Shown piece after piece: positions 18,714 to 25,341 of a DNA stretch of 64,000 nucleotides; the stretch's first letter is position 1, and every line of letters starts with the position of its first letter. Position numbers and translations under genes: made by a program. The notes beneath the pieces were generated by a model. That model did not search any database. It saw nothing but the letters and a program-made list of their open reading frames with translations, and was not told the DNA's origin. Source of the DNA: Alistipes sp. (GTDB lineage Bacteria > Bacteroidota > Bacteroidia > Bacteroidales > Rikenellaceae); NCBI GenBank assembly GCA_017555105.1, contig JAFZHB010000016.1, positions 32,590 to 96,589 on the forward strand. Reading direction: 5' to 3'.

Positions 18714-18877
18714 TTTCGTGCGTTGGTGTGCAAGCACCCCTCGCCCGCCCCAAAACAAACACCGGCCAAGCCGGTTTGTCGCTTTCTTGCGCTGGTGCGT
18801 TTGATAATGGGTTGCGAGGATATTTGTGTTGAATTTTTAATGGTATCCTCGCGAGCTGCGGGCTTGCAGCCCTCCGC

Positions 18878-18898
18878 TTCGAGCCCCAGCGGGATCAC
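18878..18898 (+). repeat. Second copy of the tRNA-Lys 3' end (21 bp)
   Basis: Identical to 18648-18668, the T loop through the first C after the discriminator base. A perfect 13-bp hairpin with T run (18901-18932) follows, as after a tRNA. No 5' half of a tRNA is present. With the third copy at 22119 it suggests two past integrations at this tRNA. Confidence 0.75.
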
Positions 18899-18900
18899 TG

Positions 18901-18932
18901 AAAAAAGGAGTCGAAAAATCGACTCCTTTTTT
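18901..18932 (+). terminator. Terminator after the second tRNA-Lys copy
   Basis: A 13-bp perfect inverted repeat (18901-18913 with 18920-18932) begins with A6 and ends with T6, so it can work in both directions. Confidence 0.75.
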
Positions 18933-19070
18933 CGAGATCCTACACTTACAATCCCCCTAAATCCCCCTTTGAAAAGGGGGACTTGTTATAATAGCGCTTG
19001 ATTCCGTTGTAAAAGATTCGCCCACGACAAGCGAAGCAAACAAAACATCTACCTTCCCTACTAATAATTA

Positions 19071-19883
19071 TTAAAGATACTGTTTGACCGCACGGTAAAT
19101 AACAACACTCTTACTATAAAGCCAATCAAAAGCTATTTTCCAATCATTCTTGTTGTCTATATCAAATTGGTTGACAATCAAAACGCGTTTGTGTTTTCTC
19201 TCTCCTCGCCATTCAATCGGTTGCCCTATAGACTGCTCTATTATATTCGAATTTAAATAGAGTTTGTTATATAAATCATCTCCATCATGTATATACAAAC
19301 TTGCTGTAATCATTCGCTTTTGTCTACTAGCAGTTAAAGAGATATGGCACTGAGAAGATCCAATACTAATGTCATACCAATGTTGCGCACCCGGTTTTCT
19401 CAACGAGAACAATTTTGTAAAGGTGTCGTTAGTATACGCGTTGCGATTAAATTCTGTCCAAAATTCAAATTGAAGATTCGCTGTGTCGGAGACTGTTGCG
19501 GAGTGTCGAACTCCCGATTTTACAATATTCGTATCAGGGTCGATAGGCTGGTTATTTTCATATTCTGTAATCTCTGCATCATCAAGCATGGTAGCCATTC
19601 GTTTGAGGATATTCAACGCCTCACTTGGTGTGATATTGAAAAACTCACGATTTTGACGAATGCGCAAATCGGTCAGACTATCAATCGTCTGATGAACTGC
19701 ACGCTCCACCTCGGAATACTTCACCGTTTTCAAGGTTGCATAGATTTCAAACGGCAGGGGCACAGCGGTATTGTCCAACTCTTTGGAGCGGATATCCACA
19801 GGGCGAGAGCTTTTACCGATTTTCACCCAATCCTCCTTAAAACTCGGATTGGTCAAGATATATACATAGCCAGCTTCTTTCAT
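19071..19883 (-). CDS. GIY-YIG (T5orf172-type) protein with C-terminal DUF4268-like domain
   Basis: The N-terminal 95 or so residues form a GIY-YIG nuclease domain of the T5orf172 type: GYVYILTNP (5-13) gives the first motif and VKIGKSSRP (19-27) the second. A conserved Arg follows at RSKEL, then Glu in SEVERAVHQT and Asn in NREFFNI. From about residue 145 the protein resembles DUF4268 (FWTEFNRNAY, then RMITASLYI, and WRGERKHKR). Such pairs are found in accessory DNA and are thought to act as nucleases, but no substrate is known. The gene is AT-rich, unlike the flanking core genes, has its own strong promoter, and stands inside the tRNA-Lys island. A defence role is possible but not shown. 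Confidence 0.75.
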   Translation of the reverse strand: MKEAGYVYILTNPSFKEDWVKIGKSSRPVDIRSKELDNTAVPLPFEIYATLKTVKYSEVERAVHQTIDSLTDLRIRQNREFFNITPSEALNILKRMATMLDDAEITEYENNQPIDPDTNIVKSGVRHSATVSDTANLQFEFWTEFNRNAYTNDTFTKLFSLRKPGAQHWYDISIGSSQCHISLTASRQKRMITASLYIHDGDDLYNKLYLNSNIIEQSIGQPIEWRGERKHKRVLIVNQFDIDNKNDWKIAFDWLYSKSVVIYRAVKQYL

Positions 19884-19905
19884 AGGGTTTGTAGTTTGCG
19901 TGTAA

Positions 19906-19936
19906 CAAAGTTACTCATTTTTCGCAATTTCACAAA
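19906..19936 (-). promoter_or_regulatory. Promoter of the GIY-YIG gene
   Basis: On the minus strand TTTG (19933-19936) and TAACTTTG (19906-19913) are 19 bases apart; the -7 box ends 22 bases before the start codon. Confidence 0.8.
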
Positions 19937-19939
19937 CCC

Positions 19940-20480
19940 TCACCGATAAAACCCGATAAAGCAACCGTACCAAACGGTTGCGGCTTATGTTGGCTCACTG
20001 TAAAATTCCAGTGGGGAGATTATGAAAAACTGTTATCTTAGTAATATGGGGAAGTGCGAACAACTTTGAGAATCGATAAAAATCCGCAAGAGTTTTTGAA
20101 TTCGAGCGGTAAAGATACCAGTAATCAACAACACCCGCTGGGTAAGCCCAAACCGTGACAATTGTCACTAGTTCATTTTGCTTCCGAGATGCGGCAGTTT
20201 ACTGCATTTTGGAAAAAATTATTTTGTTGAACTAAATCAGCGGTAGGCAAAATGACCGTAACTGCCTAGCGATTGCTCTAAAAAATAGCCGATACTCTGC
20301 GAAAGTTGCATTTTTTTCAAACGTTCGCAGAGTATCGGGGCTTTTTACTAAAGTATAGCTAATTTCATATTTTCTAATAAACTTTACGATACAATCAATA
20401 CATATTGGAGTTTCGGAAATTGTATCAATAGCATTAGCAACCCATAAGCCTTTTTGCAGTTGCCCATTGTTCCACTAACT
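19940..20480. other. AT-rich gene-free part of the island
   Basis: No credible gene. It contains GATAAA direct repeats near 19943-19962, a perfect 14-bp palindrome at 20155-20168 (GTGACAATTGTCAC), and the long inverted repeat at 20289-20338. This could be the non-coding remainder of a mobile element, for example a lost integrase or mobilisation region, but nothing identifies it. Confidence 0.4.
20289..20345 (+). terminator. Long perfect inverted repeat, probable terminator
   Basis: A 15-bp perfect stem (20289-20303 with 20324-20338) encloses a 20-base T-rich loop and is followed by GGCTTTTT. It looks like a strong terminator facing right, but no gene ends just before it. It may be a relic of a lost gene. 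Confidence 0.55.
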
Positions 20481-20487
20481 TTTCCTG

Positions 20488-20751
20488 CTATTCGTCTATT
20501 TGCCAATTCGCTGGGATTGCTTTGCTTGCTCCAGCATCTCCGCCTGCTGTAGGGCTTGACTGTGCGTAGTTGCATACGAGGTACGCCCCAATGAACGCCT
20601 CACCTGCACAGCAGAGTCCTGCATGCCCCTTTTGATTAAACTGATTAAGATCTGTTTTGTCATTGACAATCTGTTTTATACGAAAGGCTATGATACGAAG
20701 AATTTTTGGAGGAACAATAAGCTGTGTCCCTAAAAAGCAAATCTCTGCCAA
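20488..20751 (-). CDS. Unidentified small open frame (87 codons)
   Basis: An 87-codon frame between the two large hairpins of the island. Its start overlaps one arm of the hairpin at 20741-20782, which serves better as the toxin gene's terminator. The residues (GGDAGASKAIPANWQID at the C-terminus, two Cys near residue 47) match no family I recognise. Lacking a promoter and sitting downstream of a terminator, it may be spurious or part of a decayed element. Confidence 0.2.
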   Translation of the reverse strand: MAEICFLGTQLIVPPKILRIIAFRIKQIVNDKTDLNQFNQKGHAGLCCAGEAFIGAYLVCNYAQSSPTAGGDAGASKAIPANWQIDE

Positions 20752-20782
20752 ATCTCATTTTTGATGGAGATTTGGCAGAGAT
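20741..20782 (-). terminator. Terminator of the Panacea toxin-antitoxin operon
   Basis: A perfect 16-bp inverted repeat (20741-20756 with 20767-20782) with a 10-base loop lies 18 bases after the toxin stop. The T-rich stretch beyond it on the minus strand fits termination of the leftward transcript. Confidence 0.75.
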
Positions 20783-20799
20783 TTGAAATATCATATTGA

Positions 20800-21195
20800 T
20801 TATTGAAAGAATCTTTTCTCTCTTGCAGAGAACAATGGAGATGCTAGAGCTGCATTCAGCAACATTTGCATGTCAGATGGGTGCATTCTCCCCTTAAATT
20901 GTGCATTGCCAGAACTTAGGTCGTTTATAAGTTCATTCTTGCTGATTGTCGCCAAATCATGTCCTGCCACAAAAGAAACATGTGTTAGAAAAGGATAGTC
21001 GGATGGTTTAATGGGCATCTGCATCTGCGTCATTGCATTATTTCTCGATACAAAACCATTGATATTTGAGTTAATGAAAAAATACCCAATATAATTATGC
21101 TTATCCTCTCCGACAATCACAAAGAACTTATTCTTTGGAGGATTTGTACTGGTAAAATATCTATGGTAGATGTCGCCTCGCTGTACTGCTCTCAT
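20800..21195 (-). CDS. Probable toxin of a Panacea-type toxin-antitoxin pair
   Basis: A 131-residue protein encoded directly behind a Panacea-domain gene, with a 4-base ATGA overlap, the arrangement of a two-gene toxin-antitoxin operon. The N-terminus RGDIYHRYFTSTNPP...KFFVIVGED (residues 6-31) resembles the first strands of the MazF/PemK fold (a GDI start, then a hydrophobic strand before a polar turn). The usual RP motif of MazF is missing, so the match is only suggestive. A C-terminal helix-rich part follows. Panacea antitoxins are known to pair with many unrelated toxins, so the mode of action (RNA cleavage or other) is open. The gene is AT-rich and lies inside the tRNA-Lys island. Confidence 0.6.
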   Translation of the reverse strand: MRAVQRGDIYHRYFTSTNPPKNKFFVIVGEDKHNYIGYFFINSNINGFVSRNNAMTQMQMPIKPSDYPFLTHVSFVAGHDLATISKNELINDLSSGNAQFKGRMHPSDMQMLLNAALASPLFSAREKRFFQ

Positions 21196-21737
21196 CGTGA
21201 TAATTCTTTTTGTGCAGTAATGCTTTCTACAACAAAATTAATATAAGCTTCGTCAGCATCGCATTCACGCAAAATATCCTCCACAGATATTTCATCAACA
21301 ATTGGATTGTCCCATGCATTTTGCCAAGCAGAACCATGAGATAGACGGGTCATCTCGCCAAAATCAAAGGCAGAGTACTTATCAATAGACGAGTCTAATT
21401 CACTAATATCTGTATCGGAAAGATAACTAATGTCGGCATCACGCAGTGGTTCCAAAAATTTACCATTTACGGCAAAGAATGCTTTTAAATCATCCATTAC
21501 ATACCAGCTATCACCACGCACGATTTTAACCATATCATAAATGGATGATGGTACGGGACCATATTTCATAGCGATATATCTATCTCCAGTTATGGCTCTA
21601 CCATACTGAGATAGATGCAACATATCAGCGAAATACAGAATCTTAAAGATTTTGTGTATGTCTCGCTTCTCAACCCTATTTGCTACATACAACAAAGCGT
21701 TAAGGGCTCGATTAAAATCAAAGATAGGAGTTGCCAT
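21192..21737 (-). CDS. Panacea-domain (DUF4065/SocA-like) antitoxin
   Basis: This 181-residue protein has the Panacea domain in its first 130 or so residues: KIFKILYFADMLHLSQYGRA near 29-48, then GDRYIAMKYGPVPSSIYD near 51-68. These are the hallmark stretches of the family, whose members neutralise diverse toxins encoded beside them. The tail after residue 130 is acidic and is the likely toxin-specific part. The antitoxin comes first and the toxin start overlaps its stop, as expected when the antitoxin must be made first. A strong promoter lies 20 bases upstream. No separate DNA-binding domain is seen. Confidence 0.8.
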   Translation of the reverse strand: MATPIFDFNRALNALLYVANRVEKRDIHKIFKILYFADMLHLSQYGRAITGDRYIAMKYGPVPSSIYDMVKIVRGDSWYVMDDLKAFFAVNGKFLEPLRDADISYLSDTDISELDSSIDKYSAFDFGEMTRLSHGSAWQNAWDNPIVDEISVEDILRECDADEAYINFVVESITAQKELSR

Positions 21738-21756
21738 AATACACTTAATTACACTA

Positions 21757-21788
21757 CAAATATATAAACTTTTTTATCAAAATGCAAA
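21757..21788 (-). promoter_or_regulatory. Promoter of the Panacea operon
   Basis: On the minus strand TTTG (21785-21788) and TATATTTG (21757-21764) are 20 bases apart, and the -7 box ends 19 bases before the antitoxin start. Confidence 0.82.
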
Positions 21789-22020
21789 TTTTGCAAAAAA
21801 CTTGCCAGCTAATTTACTGTAACATAGCAACTTTTGTTTATGCCTAAATAATTACAGCAAACACATATACAAAAGTGCTTTGTGCGCCATTTATCACTTC
21901 TGTAAAAGTATTTTTGAAAATTGCCTCAAAACCGTTTGCTCACCCGAAAAATTATTTCTATATTTGCTAATAGCGCAACCCAAGTCAGTAGTGGAATTAC
22001 CTAGAATGAGGTCAATTTGC

Positions 22021-22049
22021 CGCCTAAATTTTAGTGTAGAAAACCGCAT
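22021..22049 (+). repeat. 29-bp imperfect direct repeat, left of the Fic gene
   Basis: Matches 23401-23429 at 23 of 29 positions without gaps, exactly 1380 bp apart, with the core AGAAAACCGCAT fully conserved. The pair flanks the third tRNA copy and the Fic gene. Confidence 0.5.
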
Positions 22050-22118
22050 CAGTGAGTGCAGAGTGACATTTAAAAAGTGCCTTGTGTGTGCGTCTGGCGC
22101 AGCAACCGACCATCCCGC

Positions 22119-22153
22119 CGGGATCACCTAATTTTAAGCGACAACCGAAGCAG
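22119..22153 (+). repeat. Third copy of the tRNA-Lys 3' end with its downstream sequence
   Basis: Matches 18660-18694 at 34 of 35 positions: the end of the tRNA, the spacer and the first arm of the terminator hairpin. It marks the far junction (attR-like) of a segment of about 3.46 kb inserted at tRNA-Lys. Confidence 0.8.
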
Positions 22154-22169
22154 CTTCGGTTGTTTTTTT
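22141..22169 (+). terminator. Duplicate of the tRNA-Lys terminator
   Basis: A 10-bp stem (22141-22150 with 22154-22163), 3-base loop and seven T. It is the copied or original tRNA terminator at the right end of the island. Confidence 0.8.
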
Positions 22170-22254
22170 GTTGTATAAGCGAGCGGGCGGGCTTGCACGC
22201 AACAACTCGATCATACAACATGACACTTGATAAAAAGCCCAAATAGAGTGCTTA

Positions 22255-22336
22255 CGGGACATAAATATGTAATTTTCGGGACATTTAGCTCGTTATCTGT
22301 CCCGTATTTTCAAATAAAATCACTATATTTGTCCCG
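22255..22336. promoter_or_regulatory. Four GGGACA-type heptamers and -7 box before the Fic gene
   Basis: CGGGACA occurs at 22255-22261 and 22277-22283; its inverse TGTCCCG occurs at 22298-22304 and 22330-22336. The last one overlaps the end of the -7 box TATATTTG (22324-22331). Two forward and two inverted half-sites around a promoter suggest operators; the Fic protein's own N-terminal winged helix is a candidate binder. Confidence 0.6.
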
Positions 22337-22353
22337 AATAAAGAGAATAGCGT

Positions 22354-23388
22354 ATGACGATACTGGTTGAAATACTCCAATTTTTGCATTACAATCCTTC
22401 GTCAAGCAGGGTTGAAATAGCTGCTGGGCTGACTAATGCGCCCAACGAGCGAACGCTAAAAAGAATTATTGCTGACGGTGTCCAGCGTGGAGATATTGTT
22501 GTAGAAGGCAAGGGCAAGGCTACACGCTACTCGCTCTCTATGCAGGCTCAACTTATGATGCCACTTGACATCAATACCTACTTCCTCAAAGATATTGACG
22601 AGCGCAAGGTACAGGAGTCGTTCAACTTTAATCTCATTCGTTTGACACTCCCACAGGTATCTATTTTTACGGAGGAGGATATGCAGCGTTTAAATGTTGC
22701 ACATCAGCAGTTCCTCGCAAATATGCAGACACTCTCCGAGGTGGAGTACCGCAAGGAGATGGAGCGTCTGGGTGTGGACTTGTCGTGGAAATCTTCGCAG
22801 ATTGAGGGCAACACCTATTCTCTCCTCGAAACCGAGCGACTGCTGAAAGAGAAACAGACAGCTCAAGGCAAGACAAAAGATGAGGCTGTGATGTTGCTCA
22901 ACCACAAAGACGCTCTCGACTTTATGCTTGACAACCCTGATTATTTGAAAGAGATAACCACACGACGCATTGAGGATATTCACGCCATACTTACAAAGGA
23001 GTTGGGTGTTGGCGGAGGAATTCGCACCCGACGAGTTGGTATTACGGGTACGAATTATCGCCCGTTGGATAACGAGTTCCAAATCCGTGAGGCATTGGAG
23101 GATAGTTGTACGCTTATAAATAGCAAGGAGAATATATTTGAGAAGGCACTGCTTGCGTTGGTACTGTTGTCGTATATACAAGCATTCTCGGACGGCAATA
23201 AGCGTACCGCTCGAATCACCAGCAATGCAATACTTATGGCGTGGGGATATTGTCCGCTATCATTCCGCACGGTCGATTCAGTGGATTACAAGAAAGCGAT
23301 GCTGATGTTCTACGAACAGAACAACATAGCCGCATTCAAGCAGATATTTATCGAGCAGTACGAGTTTGCTGCAAAAAATTATTTTTAA
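22354..23388 (+). CDS. Fic-family protein with N-terminal winged helix, catalytic His replaced by Gln
   Basis: Fic proteins usually transfer AMP or another nucleotide part to target proteins. Residues 1-65 form a winged-helix-like domain (SSSRVEIAAGL, then RTLKRIIADGVQRGDIV). The inhibitory-helix motif SxxxEGN is at 147-153 (SSQIEGN), so self-inhibition is built in. The Fic core motif reads QAFSDGNKR at 276-284, while the family rule is HPFxxGNxR. Gln stands where the catalytic His belongs (codon CAA at 23179). Such proteins may be inactive for AMPylation or act mainly as regulators. The composition is less GC-rich than core genes, and the gene sits next to the tRNA-Lys island between two 29-bp repeats. 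The ATG at 22354 follows the -7 box by 22 bases. Confidence 0.85.
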   Translation: MTILVEILQFLHYNPSSSRVEIAAGLTNAPNERTLKRIIADGVQRGDIVVEGKGKATRYSLSMQAQLMMPLDINTYFLKDIDERKVQESFNFNLIRLTLPQVSIFTEEDMQRLNVAHQQFLANMQTLSEVEYRKEMERLGVDLSWKSSQIEGNTYSLLETERLLKEKQTAQGKTKDEAVMLLNHKDALDFMLDNPDYLKEITTRRIEDIHAILTKELGVGGGIRTRRVGITGTNYRPLDNEFQIREALEDSCTLINSKENIFEKALLALVLLSYIQAFSDGNKRTARITSNAILMAWGYCPLSFRTVDSVDYKKAMLMFYEQNNIAAFKQIFIEQYEFAAKNYF

Positions 23389-23400
23389 GGGATAGTTTTA

Positions 23401-23429
23401 CCCCTAAAAGCCAGTATAGAAAACCGCAT
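23401..23429 (+). repeat. 29-bp imperfect direct repeat, right of the Fic gene
   Basis: Partner of 22021-22049. It begins 12 bases after the Fic stop codon and is followed at once by GC-rich, coding-like DNA, so it probably marks the return to ancestral chromosome. Confidence 0.5.
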
Positions 23430-23613
23430 ACGACGAGCACAGACTCCTTTTCATCTCGTTCCGCGACTACTCCCGACCCTCGTTCTCCAACTCGCAACTG
23501 CGCAATTGGGCTACGGCCGACCTGGCATCGGAGGTCGTCTTTGCCCCCTTCGAGGATTCAAGCCAACTCTCCACCCTCCACTTCACACTCACGCAAAGTG
23601 CCAAGCCCTGCCG
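23426..23613 (+). pseudogene. Coding-like remnant, 3' end of an unidentified gene
   Basis: From 23426 one frame stays open and reads like protein with the GC-rich codon use of the core (for example LLFISFRDYSRP, then NWATADLASEVVFAPFE). It has no start codon and its frame would run into the opposite-strand crcB gene. A stop (TAG) stands just upstream inside the 29-bp repeat. This is probably the tail of a gene cut by the insertion that brought the Fic segment. The family is not recognised. Confidence 0.35.
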
Positions 23614-23617
23614 CATC

Positions 23618-23995
23618 TTATCTCACCAGGCAGTAGCCCGTGGCGGCGAGGAGGAGGCCGCCGAGGAGGCTGAGGGCGATGTAGCCGACAAAGGGCCAGA
23701 GTTGACCTCCCTGGAGTAGTTGCAGACTCTCGTTGGCGAAGGTTGAGAAGGTCGTAAAGCCACCGCAGAAGCCCGTAGCAAGCAGCAGACACCAAGCGCT
23801 GCCCGTGGCGTTAAAACGACCAAAAAGTCCCATTACAACGCCCAAGGCGAGGCACCCCAAGAGGTTCACGCTCAGCGTAGCCCACGGGAAAGCCGTGCCA
23901 CACGCCGTGCGCATCAGCGTAGAGATCCAATAGCGCAGGGCTCCTCCGCAGAAGCTGCCCATACCAACGACCAAAATCGACTGCCACATATTCAT
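23618..23995 (-). CDS. crcB: Fluoride ion channel, CrcB/Fluc family
   Basis: A small inner-membrane channel that lets fluoride leave the cell; it works as a dual-topology dimer. Its 125 residues form four membrane segments. The family marks are GGALRYWIS at 17-25, the Asn of TLSVNLLGC near 40-48, and GFCGGFTTFSTF near 75-86 with the conserved Phe residues of the pore. The length is standard. The -7 box TACTTTTG at 24032-24039 on the minus strand is its probable promoter. I looked for a fluoride riboswitch in the 100 bases upstream and see none. Confidence 0.93.
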   Translation of the reverse strand: MNMWQSILVVGMGSFCGGALRYWISTLMRTACGTAFPWATLSVNLLGCLALGVVMGLFGRFNATGSAWCLLLATGFCGGFTTFSTFANESLQLLQGGQLWPFVGYIALSLLGGLLLAATGYCLVR

Positions 23996-24031
23996 CTGTT
24001 CTATTCACGCCGCATCACGAGGTGCGGTCTG

Positions 24032-24039
24032 CAAAAGTA
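24032..24039 (-). promoter_or_regulatory. -7 box of the crcB promoter
   Basis: TACTTTTG on the minus strand, 36 bases before the crcB start. The -33 element is weak. Confidence 0.45.
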
Positions 24040-24064
24040 ACCATTTTTTCGGCAATTCGAAGGC

Positions 24065-24094
24065 TTTGTATTTCGCATTTTTACACTACTTTTG
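24065..24094 (+). promoter_or_regulatory. Promoter of the M16 peptidase pair
   Basis: TTTG at 24065-24068 and TACTTTTG at 24087-24094 with an 18-base spacer. The -7 box ends 8 bases before the ATG at 24103, which fixes that start rather than the longer open frame from 24022. Confidence 0.72.
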
Positions 24095-24102
24095 TCGCAG
24101 AT

Positions 24103-25341
24103 ATGATTGCATACAAGAAACGCATACTGAAAAACGGACTAACGGTGGTGGTCAATCGCGACCCGATCTCGAAGCTGGCGGCCGTGAACCTGCTCTACAA
24201 GGTGGGTGCGCGCAACGAGGATCCCGAGCGCACGGGCTTTGCCCATCTGTTCGAGCACCTGATGTTCCGCGGCACGCGCGATGTGCCGATCTACGACCTC
24301 CCCGTGCAGATGGCTTCGGGCGAGGACAACGCCTTCACGAACAACGACTACACAAACTTCTACCTCACGCTCCCCGTGGGCAACATCGAGACCGCCCTCT
24401 GGCTCGAGAGCGACCGTATGCAGGGGCTCTGGATCACCCCCGAGAAGCTCGAGACCGAGCAGCGCGTCGTGGTGGAGGAGTTTCGCCAGCGCTACCTGAA
24501 TCAGCCCTATGGCGACCAGATGATGCTTATGCGCGAGCTGGCCTATCGGGTACACCCCTATCGTTGGGCAACCATCGGCCGTTCGACCGAGGACATCGAG
24601 GCGGCTACGCTCGAGGAGGTGGAGCAGTTCTACCGCACCCACTACCACCCTGCCAATGCCGTTTTATCGCTCTCTGCCGACCTGGAGGAGGAGCGGATGT
24701 TGGACCTTGCCGAGGCGTGGTTCGGTGAGCTCAAAAGCCCCGAAACAGCTCCTGCAGCGATCCCCGCAGAGCCCGAGCAGACCGCAGCGCGTGTGCAGGT
24801 GGTCGAGCGCGATGTGCCCGCCACGACGATCACGATTGCCTACCACATGGGCAGCCGCCTCTCGGCGGACTTCTGTACGGGCGACTTGGTGTCGGATATG
24901 CTGTCGGGAGGCGACTCGTCGCGTCTGTATCAGCACCTGGTCAAGGAGCAGCGACTCCTCTCGTCGGTCAACGCCTACATCTCGGGCGATGTCGATCCCG
25001 GACTCTTCATCCTCACCGGTCAACTCCTGCCCGAGAGCACGGAGGAGGCGGTCATCGAGGCCTTCCACCGCGAGGTCGAGGCGCTCAAAACCGTGCCGGC
25101 AACCCCCTATGAGTTGGAGAAGGTGAAGAATAAGTTCGAGGCCAACACGCTCTTTGGCGAGCTGAATGTGATGAACAAGGCGATGAACCTCTGCTACTAC
25201 GAGTTCCTGGGCGACCTGCCGCTCGTCAACCGCGAGGTGAGCGAGTATCGCTCGATCGACGCGGAGCGCATCTTCGACTTTGCGCGTCGCACCTTCCGAC
25301 CCGAGAATAGTTCCACCCTGATCTACCGTGCCCGCCGATGA
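24103..25341 (+). CDS. M16 zinc peptidase, catalytic member
   Basis: A metallopeptidase of the M16 (insulinase/PqqL-like) family. The inverted zinc motif HxxEH is intact as HLFEH at residues 48-52, and the third ligand Glu is in VVVEEFRQRY about 76 residues on. The R/Y pair region for substrate binding lies in the C-terminal half. The 412 residues hold two M16 half-domains. No signal peptide is visible, so it is cytoplasmic or exported by another route. Its stop overlaps the start of a second M16 gene by 4 bases, which points to a heterodimer of one active and one inactive subunit. Confidence 0.88.
   Translation: MIAYKKRILKNGLTVVVNRDPISKLAAVNLLYKVGARNEDPERTGFAHLFEHLMFRGTRDVPIYDLPVQMASGEDNAFTNNDYTNFYLTLPVGNIETALWLESDRMQGLWITPEKLETEQRVVVEEFRQRYLNQPYGDQMMLMRELAYRVHPYRWATIGRSTEDIEAATLEEVEQFYRTHYHPANAVLSLSADLEEERMLDLAEAWFGELKSPETAPAAIPAEPEQTAARVQVVERDVPATTITIAYHMGSRLSADFCTGDLVSDMLSGGDSSRLYQHLVKEQRLLSSVNAYISGDVDPGLFILTGQLLPESTEEAVIEAFHREVEALKTVPATPYELEKVKNKFEANTLFGELNVMNKAMNLCYYEFLGDLPLVNREVSEYRSIDAERIFDFARRTFRPENSSTLIYRARR

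Larger units (their letters stand above)
18714..19070. other. Gene-free stretch behind tRNA-Lys
   Basis: No open frame here looks real. The stretch holds the second tRNA 3' copy, its terminator and, at 18950-18990, a second copy of the C-rich palindromic repeat seen at 3294-3333 (stem CCCCCTTT-GAAA-AGGGGG). The remainder, including a GC-rich part at 18714-18870, shows nothing I can name. Confidence 0.5.
21789..22253. other. Gene-free junction between the Panacea operon and the Fic gene
   Basis: AT-rich up to about 21960, then mixed. It contains one copy of a 29-bp imperfect repeat (22021-22049) and the third tRNA-Lys 3' copy with its terminator (22119-22169). No open frame here has support from composition, promoter or family. 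Confidence 0.5.

Noticed and set aside
18878-18898. A second tRNA-Lys
   Set aside because: Only the T loop and acceptor end are there; no anticodon arm.
23996-24102. Fluoride riboswitch before crcB
   Set aside because: The leader lacks the conserved pseudoknot sequences of that riboswitch class.
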